A stretch of DNA of 64,000 nt, from contig CAWAFE010000055.1 of NCBI GenBank assembly GCA_963781215.1, positions 62,001 to 126,000 of the forward strand. Reading direction: 5' to 3'. Shown here one piece after another: positions 28,397 through 40,895 of this stretch; position 1 is the stretch's first letter; each line of letters begins with the position of its first letter. This DNA comes from AP-15 sp963781215 (GTDB taxonomy: Bacteria > Pseudomonadota > Alphaproteobacteria > ATCC43930 > CGMCC-115725). The translations under genes and the position numbers were made by a program. The notes under the pieces are model-generated. The model made no database searches and was not told the origin of the DNA. It saw nothing but the letters and a program-made list of their open reading frames with translations.

Positions 28397-29066
28397 CCGC
28401 CTGCGCCACCCGGCGGCGCAGCTCCGGCAGCACCTCCTCCTCGAACCAAGGGTTGTGGCGCAGCCAAAGAACCGAGCGCCAGCTCGGATGCGGCAGCGGA
28501 AAGAGCTCGGGGAGGAAGGCGCGCCACTGCGCAATCGCTTCGGTCATCGATCCTCTCCCGCGGCGGCGCAGATAATGGCCGATCGCGAAGCTGCCGACGA
28601 GCAGGGTCAGCTCGATCGCCGGCAGCAGCGCGCGCATCGGCGCGTGCCAGCGCGGCGCGCATTCCGGGCGCGGCGGCAGATCGCTGCCCTTCGCGCCGCG
28701 TCCGGGGTAGCAGAACCCCATCCCCATCACCGCAACGCGGCTTTCGTCGTAGAAGGTGTCGCGGTCGACCGCCAACCAGCCGCGCAGCCGGTCGCCGCTG
28801 CGATCGTCGAAGGAGAGGCCGGTCTCGTGCACCCGGATTCCGGGTGCCTGGCTGACAACCAGAAGGCGCGCCGAAGGCCGCCCGCGCACGACCGGGTGAG
28901 GCCCGAGCGGCAGGTGGGGCGCGCAGATCGTGCAGCCGCGGATCTCGGTCAGGAGGCGGTCGAACGCTTCATCTGCGTCGGGATCGCCCGCGGCGCAGAA
29001 GGCGCTGCCGAATTGACACCCCCGGCCGGCCCGCCTATCTGTCAACTGGTCGTCGTGCGCACCCAT
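28356..29066 (-). CDS. Uracil-DNA glycosylase superfamily protein
   Basis: About 236 residues. R-G-C-T-I-C-A, G-P-H-P-V and L-L-V-V-S-Q-A-P-G-I-R-V-H-E-T-G resemble the family 4/5 glycosylase N terminus, where Cys residues bind an Fe-S cluster; here only the first CxxC is evident. P-H-P-S-W-R near the C terminus matches motif 2. Probably DNA base excision repair, though this subfamily is poorly characterised. The first 30 residues look unconserved, so the true start may be internal. It is divergent from secA with a 32-bp gap, so a shorter gene would leave more room for a promoter. Confidence 0.75.
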   Translation of the reverse strand: MGAHDDQLTDRRAGRGCQFGSAFCAAGDPDADEAFDRLLTEIRGCTICAPHLPLGPHPVVRGRPSARLLVVSQAPGIRVHETGLSFDDRSGDRLRGWLAVDRDTFYDESRVAVMGMGFCYPGRGAKGSDLPPRPECAPRWHAPMRALLPAIELTLLVGSFAIGHYLRRRGRGSMTEAIAQWRAFLPELFPLPHPSWRSVLWLRHNPWFEEEVLPELRRRVAQAVNPMPQSGPYPRR

Positions 29067-29098
29067 CCCGCCACTCGTCTCCGTTTTTCGAGGGTCCC

Positions 29099-31841
<2,743 letters not shown>

Positions 31842-31880
31842 CCAGCCGATCGCCCTCCGACTTCCTCCCGGGAGAAACTC

Positions 31881-33103
31881 TCAGCCGAGCGGGCCTTGGA
31901 AGACCTGGTCGACGTAGGTGTCGGACAGCGGCTCCAGCGCGTCGGGCCAGTCGCGAGCGACTTGGCGGCGCTCGGCGGCGGGGCGGACACGGCCGTCCCA
32001 GCCGATTTGCTCCATGTAGTAGTAGAGCTGGATGCAGTGCCCGTCGGGATCGAGGGCGAAGGCGGCGTAGTCGATGCCGGGATACAGCTCGGGCGGAATC
32101 TCGTCGATGAAGGTGACGCCGCGTGACTTCAGGAACGCAACCGCCTCGCGCAATTGCGCGTAGCTGCCGAGCTCGACCCCGAACGACATGCAGGTCGAGT
32201 GCTGGGGCGAGGCCCAGAACTGAGCGCAACTCCTTTGGAAACAGGCCGAGGCTGTGGTGCTCGGCGCCGCAGCGCAAAAAGACACAGCGGGCGCCGCGAT
32301 AGTACGTCTCCTCGGTCGAGGGTAAAGCCGAGGCGCTCGGTATAAAAGGCCTCGGCGCGCTCGACATCGTCGACGAAGAGGCCGACCGGGCCGATCTTGG
32401 TGATCTTGAACGGCCGCGGCAGCAGCACGCCCTCGACATCGTAGTTTGCGGGGAGACTCTCCTCCGGGCGGTGGCCGGAGAGCACCTCGATACCCTTGCC
32501 GAACGCCTCGGCCAGCTCGGCCGCCTCCGACATCTGCGGCAGCGCCGGCTTTTCCTGGAAGCCGCGGTAGTACATGTCGCGGGGCTTCGACAGCTGGTTC
32601 CAACCGATCTGCTCGATGCCGTAATACATCTCGTTGGTGTGGCCGTCCGGGTCATAGACATAGACGTGCCAGTTGCTGCCCGGCATGTCGCGCCCGACGC
32701 GCTGGATGCGGACCTGCTGCGCCTCGAAATAGCTGTGGGCGTCGACGACCTCCTTGAGGCTGCCGCATTGCCAGGTGATCTGGTTGATCGTCACCCCGGA
32801 CGCGAATTTTCGGTCGGCGCGGTGGTCCATGACCCGCTTCGGAAACAGCACAAAGGCGTGATGGTCGGTGCCGTAGCGCATGAAATAGCCGCGCGGATCG
32901 CCGAGATCGGCATCCTTTGGGAACCACGGCGCGCGCGAGAAGTCGAGCGTGTCGGAAGCCTTGAAGCCGAGCAGGTCGCCGTAGAATTCCCGGCCCTCGG
33001 CAAGCTTTTCGACATTGAACCCGAAATGGCCAAGCCGGCGGATCTTGAACGGTCGTTGCAAATAGACTCCGCCGACGTTGTAATGCCCGTTGAGCGACGC
33101 CAT
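31881..33103 (-). CDS. VOC-family extradiol dioxygenase-like protein (two frameshifts)
   Basis: Two or more vicinal-oxygen-chelate modules, about 406 residues once corrected. Module 1 has H-F-G-F-N-V-E-K-L and H-H-A-F-V-L-F-P; module 2 has G-P-V-G-L-F-V-D-D-V-E-R-A-E-A-F-Y and H-H-S-L-G-L-F-P; the end has D-P-D-G-H-C-I-Q-L-Y. The frame shifts after R-L-G-F-T-L (extra base near 32317) and again near 32204-32207 in a C4 run; each time conserved sequence resumes one frame over. Probably a catechol-type ring-cleavage enzyme or relative. ATG 33103 follows a strong GGAGGG. It precedes, in the same direction, no other gene before secA's convergent end. Confidence 0.75.
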
Positions 33104-33120
33104 CCTACCCTCCTCTCCGT

Positions 33121-33667
33121 TCATACTTTCAAGACTTCGGCGTTCGGCGCGGCTTCCAGCTCGCACGCGTTCACCGTCATCGAGAGCATGCTGTAATAGC
33201 CGATGGCGCCGGTCAGCTGGATCAGGCCGTCATTGCCGAACCGCGTCTGGATCGATTTGAAGCTCGCATCGTCGACCCGGTGCCGGCGCAGCAGCGCGCG
33301 GGTGAACTCGATAATTTCCAAGGTCCTGCGACGGGATGCTACGCGAGTGGTTCTCGCGGATCGCGGTGATCGTCGCCTCCGGCACGCCGAGGCGGCGGGC
33401 GCCGCCGGTCTGGGCGCCCCAGACATAGACCGCCTCGAATTCACGAGCGACGGTCATCGCCGCCAGCACCCGCACCCGCATGTCGAGCGAGCCCTCGAAG
33501 CGGACATAGGCGCCGAGATGGGCCGCGCGTCCGGCCAATTCCGGCGAGTGCAGGAACATCGTGAAAGGGCCCTGCAAGGCGCCGCGGCTCGCGATGATGC
33601 TGTCGACGGCCGCGCGGTCCTTTTCCGGCACCTGGTCCCGGCTGGTGATCGGGGGAAGCCTCGCCAT
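33121..33667 (-). CDS. Carboxymuconolactone decarboxylase/AhpD-like protein (one frameshift)
   Basis: About 181 residues after correction. M-A-R-L-P-P-I-T leads into F-L-H-S-P-E-L-A-G-R-A-A-H-L-G-A-Y-V-R-F, then V-A-R-E-F-E-A-V-Y-V-W. The AhpD redox CxxC is absent, so this is the CMD-type, non-peroxidase form. The frame breaks near 33318: removing one G joins S-Q-D-L to E-I-I-E-F-T-R-A-L-L. AAGGA precedes ATG 33667. It lies 17 bp upstream of the VOC dioxygenase gene, and together they suggest aromatic-ring catabolism. Confidence 0.78.
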
Positions 33668-33887
33668 GGTCGATCCTTTCGCGTGGGAGCCGTTCGCGGC
33701 CATTATGCACCGATCCGCCGGCGAAACCATTCCGCGAGCGCCTTCTTGCCAAACCGCCGCTGTCCGGCAACGTGAGCGCATGGCCGTTCCCTCGACGAAG
33801 GCGACCGCATAGAGAAACAACCGTCTGCGCGTTCCAGGCTGGCGGGCTTGTTTTCCGCCGTCATTCTCGCTCTTGAACGAGCGGCGA

Positions 33888-35168
33888 TCATTCCGCCGGA
33901 AGCGCGGCCGGAGCATGGTCGACGTCGCGCCCGCTGACGCCGATGAAGAGAACCATCAGCGCCGCGCCGAGCAGCAACAGACCCGACAGCATAAACGCTT
34001 CGAGGTAGGTGCCGAAGGCGCTGCGCAAAGCGCCGCCGAGATAGGCCGCCAAGGCAGCGCCGATTTGGTGGATCACAGTGATCCAGGCGACCATGATCCC
34101 GGTCCTCTGGGTGCCGACCACGCGATTGAGCAGGCGTACCGTCGGCGGCACGCTGGCGATCCAGTCGAGGCCATAGAACGCCACGAACAGCGGCAGGCCG
34201 TAGATCGACAGGCCAAAGGCAAACGGCAAATACATCAGCGCCAGTCCGCGCAACCCATAATACCAGGCGAGCAGCACCCGATTGTCCCAGCGGTCGCTGA
34301 GCCAGCCCGACAGGGTGCCGCCAATGAAGCTGAAGACGCCGGTCGCGGCGAGCAATCCCGCGCCGGCAACCTCGCTAAATCCGTGATCGACGCAGGCCGG
34401 GATCAAATGCGTGCCGATCAGCCCGTTGGTGGTGGCGCCGCAAACAAAGTAGCCGCCCGCGATCAGCCAGAAATCGCGCTTACGCGCGCCGGTCCCGAGA
34501 GCGCGAAAGGCCGCCGCGAACGGGTTTCCCTGGGGCACGTCCTCAGTGCTTGGTTCGCCTTCGCCGCCATAGGGTCCCAGGCCCAGATCACGCGGCCGGT
34601 CGCGCATCAAAAGTGCGACGAGAGGGACAAAGACCACCACCGCGCCCGCCAGGACCAGGGACATCACCCGCCAGCCGAAATGGGTCACGAGCTCGGCGAG
34701 GTTGGGCAAGAATACGAGCTGTCCGGCGGCGTTGGCGGCGGTCAGCAGCCCGACCACCAGCCCCTGGCGGCGGCGGAACCAGCGCGCCGCGATATAGGCG
34801 GCGAGAAAGGCGCCGATTACGCCGGTGCCGACGCCAACCACGACACCCCACAGCAGAACCAGCTGCCATGCCTGGCGCATCGCCGGCGACAGCGCCACCG
34901 CCGCGGCCGTCAGCGCCAGCGCCAGGGTCATCGTACGGCGCACGCCGAAGCGGTCCATCAAGGCCGCGGCAAACGGGCCGACCAGGCCATAGAGCAGCAA
35001 ATTGATCCCGATCGCGAACGAGATCGTCGCTCGCGACCAGTCGAATTCCTGTTCGAGCGGTACGATCAGCACGCCCGGCGCAGCGCGCACGCCCGCGGTC
35101 AGAAGGCCAACCACAAAAGTGACCGCCGCGATGATCCAGGCATAATGCAGCCTCGTGGCGGAGCGCAT
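33888..35168 (-). CDS. MFS transporter
   Basis: About 426 residues with twelve hydrophobic segments. It carries the major-facilitator loop 2-3 motif D-R-F-G-V-R-R and the second-half counterpart G-W-L-S-D-R-W-D-N-R. The sequence resembles the oxalate/monocarboxylate group of MFS proteins (inference). Of two adjacent ATGs, 35168 has better spacing (five bases) to GGGAGG than 35171. Its neighbours suggest uptake of an organic acid or aromatic compound. Confidence 0.88.
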   Translation of the reverse strand: MRSATRLHYAWIIAAVTFVVGLLTAGVRAAPGVLIVPLEQEFDWSRATISFAIGINLLLYGLVGPFAAALMDRFGVRRTMTLALALTAAAVALSPAMRQAWQLVLLWGVVVGVGTGVIGAFLAAYIAARWFRRRQGLVVGLLTAANAAGQLVFLPNLAELVTHFGWRVMSLVLAGAVVVFVPLVALLMRDRPRDLGLGPYGGEGEPSTEDVPQGNPFAAAFRALGTGARKRDFWLIAGGYFVCGATTNGLIGTHLIPACVDHGFSEVAGAGLLAATGVFSFIGGTLSGWLSDRWDNRVLLAWYYGLRGLALMYLPFAFGLSIYGLPLFVAFYGLDWIASVPPTVRLLNRVVGTQRTGIMVAWITVIHQIGAALAAYLGGALRSAFGTYLEAFMLSGLLLLGAALMVLFIGVSGRDVDHAPAALPAE

Positions 35169-35196
35169 CATCGCCTCCCGCTTCGCCCCCGGCCTC

Positions 35197-36282
35197 CTAT
35201 TCGCCGTCGAGCGGCTCGGTGGCGACGATCTCGATGCCGAAGCCGGCGATGCCGACATACGTCCGCGAGCGCGTCGCCAACAGCCGGATCGAGGAAATTT
35301 GTAGATCGCGCAGGATCTGCGCGCCCAGCCCGACCTCACGCCACTCGATGTTGCGCTCGCGCTCCGACCCGGTCTCCTCTTCGCCGATCGCGGTGGTCGG
35401 CACGCCTGAGGTGCCGTCCCGCAGATAGACCAGCACGCCGTGTCCCGCGATCTTGAAGCGGGCGAGTGCAGCATGGATCGGCTGGGCGCCGCCGAACACG
35501 TCTTCGAGTACGTTGCCGCGGTGCAGCCGCGTGGGAACATCGCGGCCGCCGCCGACATTGCCGTAGACGAACGCGAAGTGATGCACCTTGTCGAACGGGG
35601 TGACATAGGCGAAGCCGGCCAGTTCGCCGATCTCGCTCATCACGGTGAACTCGGCGACACGGGTAACGAGCTTGTCGCGCGCCTGGCGGTAGGAGATCAG
35701 ATCCGCGACCGAGATCCGCCTCAGCCCATGCTTCTCGGCAAAACTCGAGACCTGCGGCCCGCGCATCACCGTGCCGTCGTCGTTGACCAGCTCGCAGATC
35801 GCCGCCACCGGCTCGAGGTCCGCGAGCCGGCACAGATCGATCGCTGCCTCGGTATGGCCCGAGCGCATCAGGACGCCGCCATCCCTGGCGATCAGCGGGA
35901 AAATGTGACCGGGCCTGACGAAGTCGGCGCGGCCGGTGTTGCCGTTCGCCAGGTTGCGGATCGTCGCGGTCCGTTCCTCGGCCGAGATGCCGGTCGTCGT
36001 GCCGTGGCGGTAGTCGACCGAGACGGTAAAGGCGGTGCCGTGGATCGCGTCGTTGTCGGCGACCATCGGCGCCAGATGCAGGCGTCGCGCGATCTCGCTG
36101 GTCAAGGGCGCGGTGACGATGCCGCAGGTGTGGCGGATGATGAAGGCCATCTTCTCCGGGGTCGCGTGCACCGCGGCCAGGATCAGATCACCCTCGTTCT
36201 CGCGGTCGTCGTCGTCGGTGACGACGACGATCTCGCCCCTGCCGAAGGCTTCGATCGCCTGAGCGACGCGGGATTGAGGCAC
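35197..36282 (-). CDS. ribB: 3,4-dihydroxy-2-butanone 4-phosphate synthase RibB with degenerate GTP-cyclohydrolase-II-like domain
   Basis: 361 residues. The N-terminal half is a full DHBP synthase: V-V-T-D-D-D-D-R-E-N-E-G-D-L, H-T-C-G-I-V, and H-G-T-T-T-G-I-S-A-E-E-R. It makes the four-carbon riboflavin precursor. The C-terminal half aligns with GTP cyclohydrolase II, but the zinc cysteines normally found after R-x-H-x-x-x-L-x-x-D-V-F are missing (L-H-R-G-N-V-L-E-D-V-F-G-G), so this half is probably inactive. GTG 36282 follows AGGAGA. No FMN riboswitch is possible in the 29-bp spacer upstream. Confidence 0.92.
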   Translation of the reverse strand: MPQSRVAQAIEAFGRGEIVVVTDDDDRENEGDLILAAVHATPEKMAFIIRHTCGIVTAPLTSEIARRLHLAPMVADNDAIHGTAFTVSVDYRHGTTTGISAEERTATIRNLANGNTGRADFVRPGHIFPLIARDGGVLMRSGHTEAAIDLCRLADLEPVAAICELVNDDGTVMRGPQVSSFAEKHGLRRISVADLISYRQARDKLVTRVAEFTVMSEIGELAGFAYVTPFDKVHHFAFVYGNVGGGRDVPTRLHRGNVLEDVFGGAQPIHAALARFKIAGHGVLVYLRDGTSGVPTTAIGEEETGSERERNIEWREVGLGAQILRDLQISSIRLLATRSRTYVGIAGFGIEIVATEPLDGE

Positions 36283-36311
36283 GAATTTGGTCTCCTGACA
36301 GAACCGCTCGG

Positions 36312-37769
36312 CTAAGCAAAGCCGTTGGCGGACAGGAATCTGGGGTTGGCGCGGCGCAGCCTGCCGATCGTCATCCGCCACAAGATGCCACACGCGTCGC
36401 CCGCGCGCGGCGTAGAATTCTCGAACGCACCGTTGCGCAGGTCGAGGGCGAAGCGCCGGGGCAATTTGGCTGCGCCGCCCATCCCGTCCCCGTAGAAGCT
36501 TTCGAGCTCGCGCACGACCTCTCGCTCCGGCTCCGATCCTGCCGCGGCCTCGCGCTCGGCGATCGCCATGCTGTTGGCGACGAGCAGCGCGTCGAGACGC
36601 CGCTCCGGCGGCAATAGCGGCCGCAGATCGTTGAGCAATACGTCGCGGGACAGCGCGAGCAGCGCCAGCCCGCCCGGCAGGTCCCCCATCGGCGCGGCAA
36701 CGATCGTTTCCCGCGGCGAAGTGACGCCCGACTTGCCTCCGGGATCGAGCAGCATCAGCAACTCCAGCTCGCACTCGGTGGCGCGCCGGCCGGTCAGCGC
36801 CAGATCGAGGCTGCGCTCGCCGGCCAGCATATGGCGGTCGCTCTGCTGAAGGGCGATCACCGCCCAGCGCACGCTTGCCAGCACTTCCCAGAAAAAGACG
36901 CGGCCGGGATCGATCGGCCGCCCGGATTCGCTCTCGTAGCCGCGGTAGAGCGGGGCACGGTCGGCGATCCCGCCGGCTTCGCGGTCGAGCCGGGCAAAGC
37001 GCCAGCCCTTGCTGCAAAACCAGCCGATATCCTCGTGCGGGTCGCCCCAGCCCGCGAACTCCCAATCGAGGATGCCGGTCAGCGCCGCACCGTCCAACAG
37101 GTAATTGCCGGTGCGGAAATCGTGGTGGCACAGCACCGGGTCGGTCGGCGGCGGCAGGTGCGTCTCGAGCCAGCGGATGCCCCATTCGAGCGCCGGCCGA
37201 GGGTTTGGATGGCGGTCGAGATAAGTGCGAAAGCCGGCGATCTGAGGCACTGGTCCGATTTCGGCATAGGGCGCGAGGAAGGCGAGGTCGGGCCGCGGCG
37301 GGCGAATGCGGTGGATATGGGCGAGCTCGCGGCCGAGGCGCTCGGCGATCGCTGGAAGCGCGGGGTCGAGCGCCCTGTCGCGGGTAATGCGGTGTGCCGC
37401 GGCGGTGCCGGCCGCGCGTCGCATGACCAGGAACGGCTTGCCGAAGACGGCGGCATCCTCGCAGGCGAAAAGCGGTTCGGGCACCGTCGCACCGGCACCG
37501 AATGCGGCCTTCAGAACCGCGAATTCCTGAAGGCGGTCAAGGCTCGACGGGACCCCGGTCGCGGCTGCGGCGCGCAGCACGAGGCGCTGGTCGCCCGCGA
37601 GCTTGCCGCCGGCAAAATGCGCGTCGAGCCCCCAGTTTTCCTGGATGGCACCTCCCGCGAGGGGCTCTATCGAGACGATCTCGACCGAAACGGCGCCGGC
37701 CGCCTCGGCGAGAAATCGCGCCAGTGTCGCGCGCCCGCCGTCAGATCGCGGCGACGCCGTGCCCGCCAT
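36312..37769 (-). CDS. APH-like phosphotransferase fused to a DUF6285-like domain
   Basis: 485 residues. The first ~350 are an aminoglycoside-phosphotransferase/ACAD10-type kinase fold with H-H-D-F-R-T-G-N (catalytic loop) and L-D-W-E-F-A-G-W-G-D-P (metal Asp). The last ~110 residues, from G-D-L-P-G-G-L-A-L-L-A-L-S-R-D-V-L-L-N-D-L, resemble DUF6285, which in other genomes usually occurs as a separate downstream gene. I found no stop in any frame at the junction, so this looks like a real fusion. With the acyl-CoA synthetase and SDR upstream it suggests acyl-CoA catabolism; the 5' end overlaps the SDR gene by 29 bp. Confidence 0.78.
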   Translation of the reverse strand: MAGTASPRSDGGRATLARFLAEAAGAVSVEIVSIEPLAGGAIQENWGLDAHFAGGKLAGDQRLVLRAAAATGVPSSLDRLQEFAVLKAAFGAGATVPEPLFACEDAAVFGKPFLVMRRAAGTAAAHRITRDRALDPALPAIAERLGRELAHIHRIRPPRPDLAFLAPYAEIGPVPQIAGFRTYLDRHPNPRPALEWGIRWLETHLPPPTDPVLCHHDFRTGNYLLDGAALTGILDWEFAGWGDPHEDIGWFCSKGWRFARLDREAGGIADRAPLYRGYESESGRPIDPGRVFFWEVLASVRWAVIALQQSDRHMLAGERSLDLALTGRRATECELELLMLLDPGGKSGVTSPRETIVAAPMGDLPGGLALLALSRDVLLNDLRPLLPPERRLDALLVANSMAIAEREAAAGSEPEREVVRELESFYGDGMGGAAKLPRRFALDLRNGAFENSTPRAGDACGILWRMTIGRLRRANPRFLSANGFA

Positions 37770-38514
37770 CGACCGCGATCACCGCGCCGCTGATATAGGC
37801 GCCCGCCGGCGAGGCCAAGAGCAGCATCGCGCCGTCGAGATCGTCCGGCTGCCCGACGCGGCGCAGCGGAATGCGAGAGACGAGCCTTTGCCCAGGCTCG
37901 GTGCGCAGGAATTCGCGGTTGAAATCGGTTTCGACATATCCGGGCGCCAGCGCGTTGACCAGGATACCGTGGCGCGCCAGCTCCATCGCCAGCACCTGCG
38001 TCAGGTGAATGAGCCCGGCCTTGGCGGCGCAATAGCTCGGCACCCGCGCGATCGTGCGCGTTCCTAGCACCGAGGCGATGTTGACGATCCGTCCCGACCG
38101 CTTCGCTCCGATGAGATGCTCGGCGAAGGCGCGCGCCATCAGCCAGGCGCCCTTCAGATTGGTGTCGACGACGTAGTCCCACTCGGCCTCGGTGTGCTCC
38201 AGCACCGGCTTGGAGACGACGACGCCGGCATTGTTGACAAGGATTGCGAGCGGGCCCAGCTCCGCCTCGGCCTTCGCGATCGCGGCGGCGGCGCTGTCGG
38301 GCCGCGTCACGTCGCAGACGATTGTCAGACACTCCCCGCCGTCGCTCTCGATCTCGCGAGCCGCCTCGGCGAGCCGGTCGACCCGGCGCGCCGCCAGCGC
38401 CACCTTGGCGCCGGCGGCGGCGAGCAATAGCGCTAGATGGCGGCCGATCCCGCTCGACGCGCCGGTGACCAGCGCCACCTGACCCGCGAGATCGAAGCGC
38501 GGCAGCGGGGTCAC
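37741..38514 (-). CDS. Short-chain dehydrogenase/reductase
   Basis: 257 residues of classical SDR type: T-G-A-S-S-G-I-G cofactor loop near residue 16, N-N-A-G near 92, the catalytic S...Y-C-A-A-K, and A-P-G-Y-V-E-T-D. It probably oxidises a hydroxyacyl or similar substrate in the cytoplasm with NAD(P). The GTG start overlaps the acyl-CoA synthetase stop (GTGA), with AGGAGG seven bases upstream. It is co-transcribed with its neighbours. Confidence 0.9.
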   Translation of the reverse strand: MTPLPRFDLAGQVALVTGASSGIGRHLALLLAAAGAKVALAARRVDRLAEAAREIESDGGECLTIVCDVTRPDSAAAAIAKAEAELGPLAILVNNAGVVVSKPVLEHTEAEWDYVVDTNLKGAWLMARAFAEHLIGAKRSGRIVNIASVLGTRTIARVPSYCAAKAGLIHLTQVLAMELARHGILVNALAPGYVETDFNREFLRTEPGQRLVSRIPLRRVGQPDDLDGAMLLLASPAGAYISGAVIAVDGGHGVAAI

Positions 38515-40153
38515 CGCAGAGCCTCCTTGGCGCGCTCGCGCAGCTCGTATTTCTGGATCTTCCCGGTCGAGGTCTTGGGCAACGGCCCGAACACGACCGT
38601 GCGCGGCGCCTTGTAATGCGCGAGGCTGGCGCGGCACCAGGCGATGATGTCGTCGCCCGATACCGCGCCGGCATCGAGCTTCAAGGTGACGAAAGCGCAT
38701 GGCGTCTCGCCCCAGACCGGGTCGGGCTTGGCGACGACCGCCGCCTCCATGATTTGCGGGTGGCGGTAGAGTGCCTCCTCGACTTCGAGCGAGGAGATGT
38801 TCTCGCCGCCTGAGATAATGATGTCCTTCGACCGGTCCTTGATCTCGACATAGCCGTCGGGATGCATGACCGCGAGGTCGCCGGTGTGAAACCAGCCTTG
38901 CGCAAAGGCGGCCTCGGTCGCGGCGGGGTTCTTCAGATAGCCCTTCATCAGCGTGTTGCCGCGCAATACCAGCTCGCCCAACGTCGCGCCGTCGTTCGGC
39001 ACGTCGGTCATGGTGTCCGGGTCGACGACGCGCTGACCGGTGAGTGTGGGGTAGGCCACACCCTGGCGCGCCATGCGGGCCGCCCGCTCGCCAATCGGCA
39101 GCCCGGCCCAGTCCTCCTGCCAGGCGCAGACCGTCGACGGGCCGTAGCTCTCGGTCAGGCCGTAGAGGTGGGTGACGCGAAAGCCCATCCGCTCCATCGC
39201 CTCGATCACCGCCGAGGGCGGTGCTGCACCCCCGGTCGCCGCCTCGACGACATGGTCGAAAGGCCGCTTCATGGCGTCGGGCGCGTGCACCAGCATGTTC
39301 AAGACGATCGGGGCGCCGCAGAGATGGGTGACCCGGTGCTCCGCGATCGCCTGAAAGACCGGCTGCGGCTCGACCCGGCGCAGGCACACATGGGTCCCGG
39401 CAACCGCGGTCACCGCCCAGGTGTAGGTCCAGCCGTTGCAGTGAAACATCGGCAGGGTCCACAGATAGACCGAATGGCGGTCGAGCCCGAAGGTGATGGC
39501 GTTGCCGATCGCGTTCAGAAAGGCGCCGCGGTGGTGGTAGACGACACCTTTGGGGTTGCCGGTAGTCCCCGAGGTGTAGTTGAGCGCGATGGGCCGCCAT
39601 TCGTCGTCGGGCATCGCCCATTCCGCCGCGGGGTCGCCTTCGCTGAGAAGGGCCTCGTAATCGGTTCCGCCGAGCGGCTCTTCTCCGACGGCATCGTCGA
39701 TTTCGACGAGCGGCAGCGGCCGGCCCAGCTCTTCGAGCGCGGCCTTGACGAGAGGGGCAAATTCGCGGTCGGCGATCAGCAGCTTTGCCTCGCCGTGCGC
39801 CAGGATGAAGGCGATCGAGGCGGCGTCGAGCCGGTAGTTCAGCGCGTTCAGCACCGCCCCCGCCATCGGCACGCCGTAATGCGCCTCGAGCAAAGCCGGC
39901 ACGTTCGGCGCCAGCACCGCGACGGTGTCGCCGGGCCCGATGCCGCGCCGGCGCAACGCATCGGCGAGCCGCCGGCAGCGCGGCATAGAATCGCCGATAG
40001 GTGAACCGGGTCGGCTCCATGTATGACCGCGAGCTTGTCCGGGTAGACGGCGGCCGCGCGCGCCAGAAAGGCAAGCGGCGTCAGCGCCGCGAAATTCGCG
40101 GCGTTTCTGGCAAGATGCGGCGCGTCGTATTGCCCGCCCGACGATGACACCAT
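38511..40153 (-). CDS. AMP-dependent acyl-CoA synthetase (two frameshifts near the 5' end)
   Basis: About 546 residues after correction. ANL-family motifs: Y-T-S-G-T-T-G-N-P-K-G-V (P-loop), Y-G-L-T-E-S-Y-G, G-W-F-H-T-G-D-L, and the catalytic Lys in K-T-S-T-G-K-I-Q-K. It activates a carboxylic acid to its CoA thioester. The first ~50 residues lie in one frame (from ATG 40153), a dozen residues (P-T-R-F-T-Y-R-R-F-Y-A) in a second and the rest in a third. Extra bases near 40018 and 39981 explain both shifts. Medium- or long-chain or aryl acids are possible substrates. Confidence 0.87.
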
Positions 40154-40265
40154 TGACCCTCATCTCCTGGCCCGGCACTCTGCCCGCATCCTCACGGGCA
40201 CGCCCGGCCAAGGTCAAGACGCGCGGTTGGCTCGGAAGGCAGTTCCCCAAAGCGGCAAACGTCGT

Positions 40266-40781
40266 TCAGCGTGTCGCTCGCCATTCGAGAACAAGCTGAG
40301 GTGGTTCTTCGGCGACCACGGTGAACCCGAGCTTGTCGTAGAGGCGCCGCGCTGCCCAGTTGTACGAGAACGACCGAAGCCGTGCGGGCAGGCCCAGCCG
40401 CCGCGGCTCGTCCAGCGCAGCGGCCAGCACAGTGCTGCCGATTCCCATGCCCTGTGCCTGCGGCAGCAACGCGAAATCGATGTAATAGACGCAATGGGCC
40501 TGGACCTCGGAGACGATGCGTCCCACCGGCCACCGGTCGAGTTCGATGATGTCGTAGCGGGCGGCGGGAAAGTTCCGGCGATAGGTGTCGGTCATCGAGC
40601 GAAACTGCACCTGCAACAGGAATTCCTTGTCGGCCGGCGAAATCGGCATCAGCGCCATCTCAGCCGCCCGGTTGCTGGCAAACAGCAAATACAGAAAGGC
40701 TTCTTCCGAGGGGCCGCCGGCAGCCGGTCGCAGCCCTATTGTCCCGTGTGAGGTGACGACTTTCAGCTCAGGTTGCGCCAT
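40266..40781 (-). CDS. GNAT-family N-acetyltransferase of a tail-collar cluster
   Basis: About 171 residues. The acetyl-CoA-binding motif is Q-A-Q-G-M-G-I-G-S-T-V-L near residue 110, then the C-terminal Y-N-W-A-A-R-R-L-Y-D-K-L-G-F typical of GNATs. Acceptor unknown. It is divergent from the DUF6916-like gene and lies next to three tail-collar paralogues; this gene set recurs in bacteria as a non-prophage cassette. GTG 40784 and ATG 40781 are adjacent possible starts. Confidence 0.85.
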   Translation of the reverse strand: MAQPELKVVTSHGTIGLRPAAGGPSEEAFLYLLFASNRAAEMALMPISPADKEFLLQVQFRSMTDTYRRNFPAARYDIIELDRWPVGRIVSEVQAHCVYYIDFALLPQAQGMGIGSTVLAAALDEPRRLGLPARLRSFSYNWAARRLYDKLGFTVVAEEPPQLVLEWRATR

Positions 40782-40895
40782 CACCGTTCTCGCAGGCTCG
40801 GCGCGGCGATTTGCCGGTTTGTTGCTCGACGCTGGAGCGCCAATATGGGGTGGTCAGCGATGGCGGGCGGCCATCGCCACGGATATGAACATCCG

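Noticed and set aside
36283..36311. FMN riboswitch before ribB
   Set aside because: Only 29 bp separate ribB from the upstream gene, too little for the aptamer.
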